This document shows, in pieces, positions 11,001 to 18,939 of a stretch of DNA of 27,427 bases. The notes beneath the pieces were generated by a model. That model ran no database searches. It was not told where the DNA came from and saw nothing but the letters and a program-made list of their open reading frames with translations. Where the stretch lies: the NCBI GenBank assembly GCA_900128395.1, contig LT649418.1, positions 1 to 27,427 on the forward strand. The letters run 5' to 3'. How positions within the stretch are numbered: position 1 is the first letter of the stretch; each line of letters begins with the position of its first letter. A program made the translations under genes and the position numbers. Source of the stretch: Stramenopiles sp. TOSAG23-2. Lineage: Eukaryota; Sar.

Positions 11001-13080
11001 AATTGTAGTCACGCCCAGCAACGTTAACTTTAGTACCACTGTCGTTTCCATTCACATTCAAATTTAGATCCTTCGCAGCAGATGAAGGTGTTGCATCGCC
11101 ACCTCGCATCCCAGGCGTTCCATTTTGACCCTGTCCACCATTCCCTCCGCCATAGCCACCTGTCATTCCTGATGCCCCATTTCTTCCATTTATACCATCC
11201 TTTCCATTCTTACCAGTTTGCTGGCCACCATCAATAATAGCTGCATAATTTCGTCGAGTAATACCAGCACGATTTGCTGTGTCATAGACACGTGCAAAAT
11301 TATTGCCTCTAGCGCGTCTACCCATGCTCGATATATCACCAGCTCGATGACCATTCGTAGTTTGCGTCGTCACTTTCAATTCCACATCTTGTAATATTTG
11401 ATTAACATTATAAGAGAATATATTAATCACTTGTTGTACAGTTCTTTGTATTGCAGTGATAGCCTCTGTATCAAATCTATAACGCTCGTCTTTCTCCCGT
11501 TTTGCCTCTGCTTCAACATATTTTGTACCATCTTTTGATTGTGTTAGCATTGCTCCGCATTGTAAACATTGAAAAACTAATATACCAGGAGGTTTTTTCA
11601 CATTTTTTGAACATCGAGGACATTTACTAAATGCTAATTCGATATTAACGATAGTATCTTTCCCTTGCGTCGTTTTTAATGCTTCCCCAACAAGTGCAGC
11701 ACTAATTTCATCCTTTTCTTGATGCATTGGATTGGTAGTTCCTCCATTCCAATATTTAAAGGCCTCTCCGTTGTAATCTTTCATTGCTGTGTAATGTAAG
11801 TACAATTTCAACAATTCGTTCACTGTTATGATAAATATCAGAAGCAAAATTAAAGTAGAAAATGTTGTATCAGGTGCAGGACATTTTTCATCATTCTTTC
11901 CCATTGCATAAATTGTCCAAGAACCAATATTTTTCATTACATTATCTGTGCCCGACATTATGTAATTTATATATATTGGAGTAAAGGACTTGCTACTCTC
12001 ACTACTTCTAGAGGAAACCATATTATTTGCCCTTTCAACCGTTGGTACATAATTAATTTCTTCGTCACTGTTACTTTCACCAATCTTTAAACATTTATCT
12101 AGATTTGACACCACACGGGTATGGCATTGATAAAATGTTACTGATTCAGGCTTGTATGTTGTTTGACTATCTCCCGAACCAGATGTCCATTTGATTTTAT
12201 AACTGTAATGGCTTCCACCACTACCATCATCACATAATTCAAGATCAGTTCCATCTTGCTTATCATTTATGTAAACATATATAGATCCCTGTTTCGATAC
12301 AGCCTTATATCTTTTATATAACCTATTGTCTGTATTTGCAGCGTAAATGATAATGTAACGATATGATGATGATGATGAATCCACCGTATTTGAAGGAATA
12401 GTGATACTACTAATTGTGCGTGAATTCCCACTTGTACTACTTGGCACGACGCCATTATTTTCATTCTTAGTCAATGTTCTACAATCATTTGCTTCAGCGG
12501 TGCTGTATTTATTTTGCTTACAATCATAGATCACATATTTTTGATTGGGTAGCTCAGGATCAACTTCAAACTCAAAATTATGAGTTGAACCTTCAAAAAC
12601 TTCTGGGTTGTATCCTTGTATCCAGGAAGACGTAATACTAGTGATCTGAGTTTCATCATATAATTTGTACCCAGTATAAAAACGATCATTTGAGTAGGAA
12701 GTTGAACCTTCTGGGTAAAAAAGCAAGTATCGAGGAGAAGAAGAAAAAGGGTTGAACTGTTTTAAACCAGTTTTATCAATTTTCCAATCATACGTTGTTA
12801 CTTTAGCGGCTAAAGTGGTTAACTTCAAACACCGTGAGCTACGGGTGGAAGCGCTAATAGTGTAAGAATAACACTCATAAATATCAATTCCTGTTGCTGT
12901 ATTAGGATCAACCAAAGTAAAATTTAGCGTCTGTGTTTGACCAACGGCCCATTTAGACATTTTGCTTTCTTGTGATACCTTCGCTGGATTATACGTCCCA
13001 CTAACTGCCGGGGAAGCATTTCCGACAGAGAAAAATGTTGCAACTGAAATAATTAGTAACAGTGATACTACAATTTTCAT
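8017..13080 (-). CDS. Single-pass membrane protein with zinc ribbon and collagen-like repeats
   Basis: The 1687-residue product begins with a clear signal peptide (about residues 1-22, ending GNA). About 380 residues of Ser/Thr/Tyr-rich ectodomain with several Cys follow. One membrane segment lies at about 403-427 (core LILLLIFIITV). Past it is a CX2CX14CX2C zinc ribbon (C487, C490, C505, C508) with a central PPG-FQC pattern recalling LSD1-type ribbons. Four glycine blocks follow, at about 616-661, 703-768, 803-835 and 847-888: the first and last are regular Gly-X-Y, the second and third are mostly GGX. The last 800 residues are a globular region with a Rossmann-like start (YDVLLITSN, then AWDIGRY) resembling C-terminal regions seen beside glycine repeats in bacterial DUF7932-type proteins; I am not sure of that match. 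With a signal peptide and one helix, the ribbon, collagen-like blocks and C-terminus are predicted cytosolic. Its stop lies 76 bases from the stop of the convergent Munc13-like gene. Confidence 0.75.
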   Translation of the reverse strand: MKIVVSLLLIISVATFFSVGNASPAVSGTYNPAKVSQESKMSKWAVGQTQTLNFTLVDPNTATGIDIYECYSYTISASTRSSRCLKLTTLAAKVTTYDWKIDKTGLKQFNPFSSSPRYLLFYPEGSTSYSNDRFYTGYKLYDETQITSITSSWIQGYNPEVFEGSTHNFEFEVDPELPNQKYVIYDCKQNKYSTAEANDCRTLTKNENNGVVPSSTSGNSRTISSITIPSNTVDSSSSSYRYIIIYAANTDNRLYKRYKAVSKQGSIYVYINDKQDGTDLELCDDGSGGSHYSYKIKWTSGSGDSQTTYKPESVTFYQCHTRVVSNLDKCLKIGESNSDEEINYVPTVERANNMVSSRSSESSKSFTPIYINYIMSGTDNVMKNIGSWTIYAMGKNDEKCPAPDTTFSTLILLLIFIITVNELLKLYLHYTAMKDYNGEAFKYWNGGTTNPMHQEKDEISAALVGEALKTTQGKDTIVNIELAFSKCPRCSKNVKKPPGILVFQCLQCGAMLTQSKDGTKYVEAEAKREKDERYRFDTEAITAIQRTVQQVINIFSYNVNQILQDVELKVTTQTTNGHRAGDISSMGRRARGNNFARVYDTANRAGITRRNYAAIIDGGQQTGKNGKDGINGRNGASGMTGGYGGGNGGQGQNGTPGMRGGDATPSSAAKDLNLNVNGNDSGTKVNVAGRDYNLPPNGKILIDTHGGDGGHGGRGGKGGHGGRGGMGGAGRDGSNGHNASGAGQNGGRGGDGGRGGNGGNGGNGAGGGDSGNSTDGSNAGKITLTLTNLRHLAIFEFDARKGIGGRQQGPGAGGAGGSGGSGGRGGRGGSGGSGGPARRDKDGKITTSAGSRGSNGSTGPSGSSGRSGSRGQNGRAGRNGRDGNNGTVTIICGGEKGSDRFNVTVSEYYLLDENSDTIMEPNTTFAMKKIVFKNDGDFTLPDGSICTGRSYSPALKVISQPIKQLPLVKKGTIGKVDGVVQFQIQDAPISLNQPHVSEVVLSPSITMIGRLFEDSEMKAVVRVMYPTRVTNFNPPELLGPNEKSILNIAIKNISTKPYGENTKTGKVEIELSTDQLMTFLQPNGTGVGYAWKVINSQKCIVTFTEIAAKSEVVAQIPIKTTRAAGNNLFKDSSIEGLLKLRGKPISRYTRKIRIVPVFDASKAYDVLLITSNKIDRKNFLAWQYLFNLCGLQNSAWDIGRYKRLTAAAQLSWVGRAAHVILPCFKGVIGAKDLYHQDVETHFAFQNTSIIVIGGDSKDLSHLRFDYLNPKTPQQIGYIACGPCITPSCRGQVACLSNAETETKSVISAAMLYNKLLQKQSPQGVTHQAVVDFNMPRRAYTKSCFGMHLDGVEFYESILPAHSQLICVNNGDNEGTLSVAELPFSTQVLDGVTSFIPSGKPIDLSTPWGLAFVSLLSAQPAWIKCRYISRNDFLSNMKFVSPEYIAPGVIDCCNKKVPAVNVNFKWLMLSLLRDTCERALVDAKASKFKEKADGIAVYDSIRLYFESLGPEARTNPIVKATAANIIAALISARNSTTAFINKCPCVSGLTASSKELKKLNESFKKMEAVLGDGLVALAGRIANRIEPRQKLIPNARLRYPCTDPDPSDDVIHYEDAKEFNKLNKRICSIPVGEVLVEATVTHPLLYVSATAVALPVWDAVAWTPPDGYQVPVVDAIKPDDAMTGFSKD

Positions 13081-13242
13081 CTTACTTTAATAAATATGAA
13101 ACAGAAATCAAATAGGTATAAACACGTACAAGCCACCTATTATATATCAACTAGCTATATGTACTAACTTTCCTCTTTTCAAGCGTTAGGTTTCGTAACT
13201 TTAAAATTGTTATTATATTATTATTATCCACTATTACGTATA

Positions 13243-13363
13243 CCAAATAAATAAGTTATATATATATATATACACCATATGATTAAAACGTACGTTATTC
13301 TTGTCCAAATAAATAAGTTATATATATATAATACCATATGATTAAAACATACGTTATTCTGAT
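13243..13363. repeat. 62-bp imperfect tandem repeat, two copies
   Basis: Copy 1 is 13243-13304 and copy 2 is 13305-13363. Both start CCAAATAAATAAGTTATATA and end with a CCATATGATTAAAAC block followed by TACGTTATTC. Copy 2 differs by a shorter TA tract and a few substitutions. A third partial copy may begin (CCAA) at 13364. The duplication sits in a divergent promoter and would double any factor site it contains. Confidence 0.85.
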
Positions 13364-13571
13364 CCAATGGGTTCTATTCAAATATATTATCTAATCAGTT
13401 AAATATTAACAAAATATAGAATTATTATATTAATATTATTAAAGGTGCAAAGTAATTGCAACGCAATTTTAAAAAAATAATTCGGCACATTTGTACACAA
13501 ATTATTATCAATCAACAGGTACACACCATTGTGGATTTTTTCCTTATTAATATAATAGCATGGGAGAATTG

Positions 13572-13599
13572 CGGCCAAAGTGCCAAAGTGTAGTGGCCG
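13572..13599. promoter_or_regulatory. GC-rich palindromic site with 8-bp tandem duplication
   Basis: CGGCCA (13572-13577) and TGGCCG (13594-13599) form a perfect inverted repeat. Between and overlapping them is CCAAAGTG repeated twice in tandem (13575-13590). This is the most GC-rich spot in an otherwise AT-rich divergent promoter, so it is a candidate factor-binding site. No direct evidence of binding can be seen. Confidence 0.4.
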
Positions 13600-13756
13600 A
13601 ACCTCAACTAGAAAAAAGATATGGGTGATGTGCATGCAAGATGCAAAAATATATATATCTATATAATGCTGCAAACAGAAAGAGATCTTTGTATATGTCA
13701 ATATATACATCTCTCTATCTCTCTATATATACAACATCTCCAAATATACAAATAAG

Positions 13757-14986
13757 ATGACATCGATAATAACAAATAATGAACGAAAGGCACAGAAAAA
13801 AATAGCGTTACTAGGCAGAATAGATGCAAGACCTGGAAAATCAACATATACTGCTGACCGCTTTCACAAATTATCAAATGCTTTGAAAGAAAAACATATT
13901 CATGCAACTAGTATTATGTATAGCAATAATACAGCTAAAGAAACTGAAAAAGAATTATTAAATTTCGATGCCGTATTAGTATGGATAAATCCAGTAAGCC
14001 CAACTTTAGATGGCAATCAAGAGTCAAGAGGTGGTGATGATGGATTAGATGCAATGTTACGACGTGTTGCTAGCAAAGGTGTTATTGTAAGTGGTAATCC
14101 TGAAACAATAAAAAAGATGGGTACTAAAAAAGTTATATTTGATACAAAAGAGATGTCTTGGGGTTTAGAAGATACTAATTATTATCGGACATTTGATGAA
14201 TTTAAGAATAATTTTGCTAAAAGCATATTAAAAAAACGTGATGTAATTTTAAAAATGCAACGAGGTAGTGCTGGTAAAGATGTATGGCGATTAACTTTAA
14301 TAATATCAGATCATGAAAATCCAGAAGATCCAACATTTTTGATGTTACGAATGCAAAATGCTGGAAGTGATACTGAAGAGAAAATTTTATTAATAAATTT
14401 ATTCAATCTATTGGAAAAATGGATGAAGAAAACAGGTTCAGGTGGAATTGTCGAAATGCAATTTTTACCACGTATTGCAAATGGAATGATAAGATGTTAT
14501 ATGTTTCAAAATAAATGTGTTGGAATTTTACACCAATTACCAAAAGAAGAAAATAATTTTGATTTTAATGTTGATGGAAAGAATTTATATCCAAACTTAA
14601 ACGTTTCCAACTCTGGTAAATTTAATACAAATGGATTGCCTGAGGGAAGTAAGATACATTCTAGAGAGACACCTGCATATAAAAGTTTAATAGAAAAACT
14701 GGAAAAGGAATGGTTGTTGCAACTTGCCAAAGTAGTACAATTACCTGCAAACATTTATCATCATGAGGTCAAAAACCAACAAGAAACAAATACGAATATT
14801 AGAAAATCAAAAGTTAATGGACTGAAAGATATGTTGCCAGTAATATGGGATATAGATTTTATACAAGGAAACGACGATGATGAATATAAATTATGTGAAA
14901 TTAATTGTAGTTGTGTATTTCCTAATTCATTAGTAAATGAAATGGCTGAAGCAATTGATCAATGGTTTATTGAATATATTATTTGA
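13757..14986 (+). CDS. Cj0069/DUF6815 family protein (ATP-grasp-like)
   Basis: The 409-residue product spans the whole family: an N-terminal alpha/beta part starting KIALLGRID; a conserved segment LVWINPVSP; the DAMLRRVASKGVIVSGNP and KMGTKKVIFDT block; a strand-loop QRGSAGKDVW that looks like a nucleotide-binding element; IANGMIRCYMFQNKCVGI; and a C-terminal CEINCSCVFP segment that fits a metal-binding ATP-grasp end. The family is known as Cj0069 family protein, or DUF6815, and is widespread in bacteria; its substrate is unknown. I would expect an ATP-dependent ligase-type enzyme in the cytosol, since no targeting signal is visible. ATG at 13757 is the first in the frame nearby. The gene is divergent from the membrane-protein gene and convergent with the dehydrogenase, 179 bases away. 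Base use is AT-rich like its neighbours, so any transfer from bacteria would be old. Confidence 0.8.
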   Translation: MTSIITNNERKAQKKIALLGRIDARPGKSTYTADRFHKLSNALKEKHIHATSIMYSNNTAKETEKELLNFDAVLVWINPVSPTLDGNQESRGGDDGLDAMLRRVASKGVIVSGNPETIKKMGTKKVIFDTKEMSWGLEDTNYYRTFDEFKNNFAKSILKKRDVILKMQRGSAGKDVWRLTLIISDHENPEDPTFLMLRMQNAGSDTEEKILLINLFNLLEKWMKKTGSGGIVEMQFLPRIANGMIRCYMFQNKCVGILHQLPKEENNFDFNVDGKNLYPNLNVSNSGKFNTNGLPEGSKIHSRETPAYKSLIEKLEKEWLLQLAKVVQLPANIYHHEVKNQQETNTNIRKSKVNGLKDMLPVIWDIDFIQGNDDDEYKLCEINCSCVFPNSLVNEMAEAIDQWFIEYII

Positions 14987-15165
14987 ATTTTTTAAGTGTT
15001 ATAAAAGATGTAAATTTACTCACATGAGATAAAATTCCTTACTCTCCACCACCAGAAATAATACAATATAACTGTGGCAATAATATATCTAAGATTATAT
15101 ATGCATATATTAAAATATTTACTAATATTATATATGATATATCCTCGCCTCCTTTTCTCATTTTA

Positions 15166-15987
15166 CTACAATTTCCCGATATTTCCTTTAAATCGTGGAT
15201 CACGTCCTAAAGGTCCACCAAATGAACCACCATGGACTTCTAATATCGAACCGGTGGTATAACTGGAAGCATCTGATGCAAAATATAAAGCAGCACCTAT
15301 AATTTCTTCTGGTCTTCCAGCTCGTTGCAATGCAATTGAAGTTTTCCAACCCGGTTCCATTGCTTTAATATCCCATGCCTTAGATATATCTGTCAAGAAT
15401 GGCCCTGGCATAATGCAATTACATCGAACTTTTGGCCCATATGAAACTGCGATTGCTTTTGTATAATAATTCAAAGCACTTTTCGCAGCACCATAGACAG
15501 TAGCACGAGCATTTGGATTAATGGTTTCTGCAGTTGAAACATTGATTATTGATCCACCATTATCTTGTGTACACATTTTAGTTGCAAATAAGGTAGACAG
15601 CCGAAATGGTCCTTTGAAATTTAGACTCATAATTTTATCGAAATATTTTTCATCAATATCAACAAGAGATGGATATAATGGACTACCTCCAGCATTATTG
15701 ACTAAGACATCACAATGATCAAATTTTTTCATGGTTGTTTCATACAAAGCATTGCATGAGTCCCAACTGGATACATTACATACTGCTGGTACACATTTAC
15801 AACTTGGAAATTTTGCCATAATCTCTTTTGCTAACGTTTTGCAATTACCAATTTTTCTTGATGCAATAACTATGCCTCTTGCACCGTTTTCAGCAAATGC
15901 TTGACACATTTCTCTTCCCAAACCACGGGAACCTCCAGTTACAACACATATTTTATTATTTAAATTAAATATATTTTTCGTCGACAT
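15166..15987 (-). CDS. Classical short-chain dehydrogenase/reductase
   Basis: The 273-residue product has the full set of classical SDR marks. These are the cofactor glycine motif TGGSRGLG (17-24), a basic ASRK after the second strand (which favours NADP(H)), NNAGG (97-101), the active-site Asn in SLNFKG (N123), catalytic Ser in NVSTAE (S151), and the YGAAK pair Y165 and K169. The PG motif lies in IMPGPFLTD. The C-terminal VHGGSFGGP segment is usual for 3-oxoacyl-ACP-reductase or gluconate 5-dehydrogenase-like members, but substrate cannot be read from the sequence. There is no clear targeting peptide. Length is normal for the family. The gene is divergent from the dioxygenase gene (454 bases between starts), so the two may share control. 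Confidence 0.92.
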   Translation of the reverse strand: MSTKNIFNLNNKICVVTGGSRGLGREMCQAFAENGARGIVIASRKIGNCKTLAKEIMAKFPSCKCVPAVCNVSSWDSCNALYETTMKKFDHCDVLVNNAGGSPLYPSLVDIDEKYFDKIMSLNFKGPFRLSTLFATKMCTQDNGGSIINVSTAETINPNARATVYGAAKSALNYYTKAIAVSYGPKVRCNCIMPGPFLTDISKAWDIKAMEPGWKTSIALQRAGRPEEIIGAALYFASDASSYTTGSILEVHGGSFGGPLGRDPRFKGNIGKL

Positions 15988-16441
15988 GATGTATGTATTT
16001 TGTTTTTATATATACGAGTAGTTTTCTGTTCTAAACATATAGTGTTGTGTTTTGTATATATTATATTTCTCAAAATACATTTTGTATACGACTATACGGA
16101 GTATATATATTATAAAATAAATTACATATCTTTTCAAAAAAATAGCGGAGAGAAGAGGGTAGGACATATGGCTGCGCTTGCCAGAGTAGGTAGAAATTAT
16201 TACTTAGAAATCTGGAAATCAAAACTATAAACAACAACAGAAATGTAAATGATAGATATATAGTTGTCGTCCAAACGTATATAGTAAAGAAACACAAAAC
16301 CGAAACAAGTGAAAGTATATTTGTACCTAGATACAATCGAAAAGTACATCTATATATATATATATATATATGTATATAAATAAACGACAATACGAAATAA
16401 AAAAATAATAAAAATATCACATCATACAAATTATAAAATAA
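15988..16441. promoter_or_regulatory. Divergent promoter region, dehydrogenase and dioxygenase genes
   Basis: The 454 AT-rich bases lie between outward-facing start codons. A TA tract at about 16350-16371 precedes the + gene. A copy of the TTTTTATATATACGAGTA motif (16003-16020) lies 16 bases before the dehydrogenase ATG. Short open frames here are AT-rich and not protein-like. Confidence 0.55.
16003..16020 (+). repeat. Dispersed motif TTTTTATATATACGAGTA, copy 1
   Basis: The 18 bases are identical to 18823-18840, and the TATACGAGTA core recurs at 17832-17841. All three copies are intergenic and lie on the + strand. Function is unknown. Confidence 0.6.
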
Positions 16442-17644
16442 ATGAATAAAAATAATAATAATAATTTAAATTACAACAACAATAATACTCATCCAAATAA
16501 TGTGACAACACGACGAAGGTTGAAAGTAATACAAACACATTTAGTAGTTGCATCATCTTCTACTTCTGCACCAGAGCAGGAAAAAAAAGCAGAAGATCCA
16601 TTTGACCTTTTACAACCGTCTACATATATGCATGTCCCACGATTTGAACCTGGAGATCCAGCTGCAAGTAAATATTTAGAAACTGAAGGTTATGTTGTAT
16701 TTAAAAATTGTTTAACAAAATCAGAATGTGAAAAAGGTATTCAGTATGCATGGGATTGGCTGGAAGAATATAATCCTAATTTAAATAGGAACAATATTGA
16801 AACGTGGAAAAATGAAAATTGGTATAATAAAGGAAGTGCTAGTAATGGAATTATAGGAGGGCATGGTATTGGACAATCAAAACTTCTATGGCATTGCAGA
16901 TCTGCGCCTCGGGTGAAAGAGGCATTTGCAAATATATTAGGAGATGATAATTTGTTAACATCATTTGATGGGGCAAATGTTTTTAGACCTTGGAAATATG
17001 ATGCTAGTTGGAAAACGAAGCAAAGTTGGTTTCATACAGATCAATTGGCATTTCCGATAAAAGATAAAGATGGGAAGATGTTATATCATGGTGCAGTTGG
17101 CGGAAAACGGGAATACATTCAAGGTTTTGTCAATTTAGTAAAAACAACACCAGAAACTGGCGGGAACACTGTAGTCCCAAAAACTCATAAGATGTTTATG
17201 GAGTTAGCGAAAAAATATGGCAAAGGGAAATATGGTGAACGTGGTATGTATTACATTATTGCTAGGAAGGAACCAGAACTTTTAAATACTGCTATTAGAG
17301 CACATCTAGAAGCTGGTGATTTATTTTTATGGGATAGTAGAACAATACATGGTAATTCTTGTGGCTTTGATGATAGTGGAAAGATTGATAGCAATACCAA
17401 TAAGAATCATGATTTAATTCGCGTGATTGCATATGTTTGTATGGCACCGAAAGCAAAATTAAATGAAAAGGATCGAGACAAATACATCAAAATAAGGAAA
17501 AAAGCTGTTGAAAACGGATGGACAGACGGGCATCAAGTATTGCATACACTCAATTTCATGGATACAGTTGGTAATCATCGTAATAAATTTGCAAAGAAGA
17601 CTGGTATTATATTGAATGAATATCAAAAAGAATTGGCATTTTAA
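16442..17644 (+). CDS. Phytanoyl-CoA dioxygenase (PhyH) family Fe(II)/2-oxoglutarate oxygenase
   Basis: The 400-residue product begins with a 50-residue Asn-, Thr- and Ser-rich tail that is probably disordered. The dioxygenase fold follows from about residue 60 (YLETEGYVVFKNCLT). Iron ligands appear to be H198 and D200 in WFHTDQ and H303 in SRTIHGNS. R327 in DLIRVIAYV probably binds the 2-oxoglutarate carboxylate; its distance from H303 is longer than usual because of a Gly/Asp/Asn-rich insertion. GGNTVVPKTHK and GDLFLWDSR are typical strand motifs. Members hydroxylate varied small molecules or acyl chains, so the substrate is open. I see no PTS1-type C-terminus (it ends KELAF), which argues against standard peroxisomal phytanoyl-CoA hydroxylase. 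The divergent SDR neighbour might act on the same metabolite, but that is only context. Confidence 0.88.
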   Translation: MNKNNNNNLNYNNNNTHPNNVTTRRRLKVIQTHLVVASSSTSAPEQEKKAEDPFDLLQPSTYMHVPRFEPGDPAASKYLETEGYVVFKNCLTKSECEKGIQYAWDWLEEYNPNLNRNNIETWKNENWYNKGSASNGIIGGHGIGQSKLLWHCRSAPRVKEAFANILGDDNLLTSFDGANVFRPWKYDASWKTKQSWFHTDQLAFPIKDKDGKMLYHGAVGGKREYIQGFVNLVKTTPETGGNTVVPKTHKMFMELAKKYGKGKYGERGMYYIIARKEPELLNTAIRAHLEAGDLFLWDSRTIHGNSCGFDDSGKIDSNTNKNHDLIRVIAYVCMAPKAKLNEKDRDKYIKIRKKAVENGWTDGHQVLHTLNFMDTVGNHRNKFAKKTGIILNEYQKELAF

Positions 17645-18062
17645 ATATGAAAAACAGACAAGAGAGGGAGGTGTGGCAGAGTGTGTGTGTGTTGCAATGG
17701 ATTGTAAAAACTTTCAATTAAAGTATATAAAGTAATTCAGGTGTATAAATGTAAAGGGTTGTTTAGATGTGCAACATGTGATGGGGATAGTATATTTATA
17801 AATCTGATCTTTTGTACTTATTACACTTAAGTATACGAGTAATAGATAGGACCAAAAAATAAATATAGAATCTTCTATAAAATCTCGTATAACCAAAAAA
17901 TTACAACAAAAAAGAAGATATTTTACCAAGTATAAAATATAATATATAATATTATTCAACAATTAGAATAAGAAGAAGCATCACAACAACAATCCATAAA
18001 GTACAAACTATATATATCATTTGTTGTCTTCTTTGTTTTTATCATTGTATTTAAAATTATAA
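17645..18062. other. Intergenic spacer between dioxygenase and DUF3228 genes
   Basis: The 418 AT-rich bases hold a GT tract at about 17681-17693 just after the upstream stop, and the TATACGAGTA core at 17832-17841. An 82-codon minus-strand frame here is hydrophobic, AT-driven and unlike a real protein. Confidence 0.5.
17832..17841 (+). repeat. Dispersed motif TATACGAGTA, core copy
   Basis: This is a ten-base match to the core of the 18-base repeats at 16003-16020 and 18823-18840. The flanking bases differ. Confidence 0.45.
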
Positions 18063-18725
18063 ATGCTCATACATAAAATTTTTAAACGTACGATGGCAAC
18101 AACAACAACAACACGAACAAAAAATATTGTAATCGATCCATTTTGTTTTCGACAATTTACAAAAAATTCAGGTAAAATCTTTATTGATTATGATCAAACC
18201 AGCTTTGAAAATAAAATAAATGAATTATATGATGAGAAATTATTACAACCAGGATATGCACCATTTTGTAAACATATCTTTATTGAAAATTTTGTTGGAA
18301 CGAACGAACAAGTATTAGAAATAAAGGACGACACAAAACCATTTTTATTGTCAAAATATAGTGCTCGAAATGAAGACGAGTTGCCAGTTTTAGTAAGATA
18401 TTTTCACATGAAAGATGTAAAAGATAAAATTACATCAGCAAAATACCTTGATATTATATTATATAGTGGGGAACAAATTGAAAAAGAAAATAAAGCAATG
18501 GGAAAAACAAGAGATAGCGATGCTCCATGGGGAATTGTATCTATTAAACCACAAAATGTTAATTATGAATTACCAATGGCACCAATAACAATGATGCGTA
18601 ATGCATTAGGGAAAGAACAAGGTGGAAGTGGTGTTGCATTAAAACGTGAAGAATATCTTAAAAGTGTTCAATATTGGATGAATCATGCTAGTGTTTTAGA
18701 AAGTGATCCTCCAAGTTTCTTGTAA
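18063..18725 (+). CDS. DUF3228 family protein
   Basis: The 220-residue product matches the uncharacterised DUF3228 family along its length. Recognisable blocks are FIDYDQTSFENKINELYDE, GYAPFCKHIFIENFVG, ELPVLVRYF, KYLDIILYSGEQI, WGIVSIKPQN, MAPITMMRNALGKEQGGSG and a C-terminal SVQYWMNHASVL. The family occurs in bacteria and in a scatter of algae and other protists; no biochemical role is established. ATG at 18063 is the longest choice. A second ATG at 18093 (MATTTTTRT) has a better context (A at -3, G at +4) and starts just before the conserved part, so the protein may be 210 residues. If the first ATG is used, the basic MLIHKIFKRT start could act as weak mitochondrial targeting. The gene converges with the kinase gene, with 214 bases between stops. 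Confidence 0.85.
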   Translation: MLIHKIFKRTMATTTTTRTKNIVIDPFCFRQFTKNSGKIFIDYDQTSFENKINELYDEKLLQPGYAPFCKHIFIENFVGTNEQVLEIKDDTKPFLLSKYSARNEDELPVLVRYFHMKDVKDKITSAKYLDIILYSGEQIEKENKAMGKTRDSDAPWGIVSIKPQNVNYELPMAPITMMRNALGKEQGGSGVALKREEYLKSVQYWMNHASVLESDPPSFL

Positions 18726-18822
18726 AAATTTGTATATAATTATATGAAGGAGATGTGTTAGAGTACGCGGAGAACGTGTGGAGATATGACACACTACTAA
18801 TATGTATGATTTCTCTCTCTCT

Positions 18823-18840
18823 TTTTTATATATACGAGTA
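18823..18840 (+). repeat. Dispersed motif TTTTTATATATACGAGTA, copy 2
   Basis: This is an exact 18-base match to 16003-16020, in the convergent spacer between the DUF3228 and kinase genes. CT tracts flank it (about 18812-18822 and 18877-18889). Confidence 0.6.
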
Positions 18841-18939
18841 TATTTTTTTATAAAAACTCTCTGTGTTTTTTCTCTATTCTCTCTCTCTAAATATATAAAA
18901 ATATTTCATATATATATAATTCTGCGTATAGTCTGCGTT

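Larger units (their letters stand above)
13081..13756. promoter_or_regulatory. Divergent promoter region between membrane protein and Cj0069-like genes
   Basis: The 676 bases lie between two outward-facing start codons, so both promoters should be here. The stretch is strongly AT-rich with TATATA runs and no convincing coding frame. It contains a 62-bp tandem repeat and a GC-richer palindromic site, listed separately. Confidence 0.6.

Noticed and set aside
10376-11027. Long open frames on both strands opposite the glycine-rich region (Pro-rich on +, Met/Glu-rich on -)
   Set aside because: They are frame shadows of GGN-type codon repeats in the collagen-like blocks; repetitive glycine codons remove stops from other frames.
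13399-13907. Two minus-strand frames of 103 and 69 codons
   Set aside because: The first lies in an AT-rich promoter and has a Phe/Ile/Tyr-rich composition typical of random AT DNA. The second runs antisense into the Cj0069-like gene.
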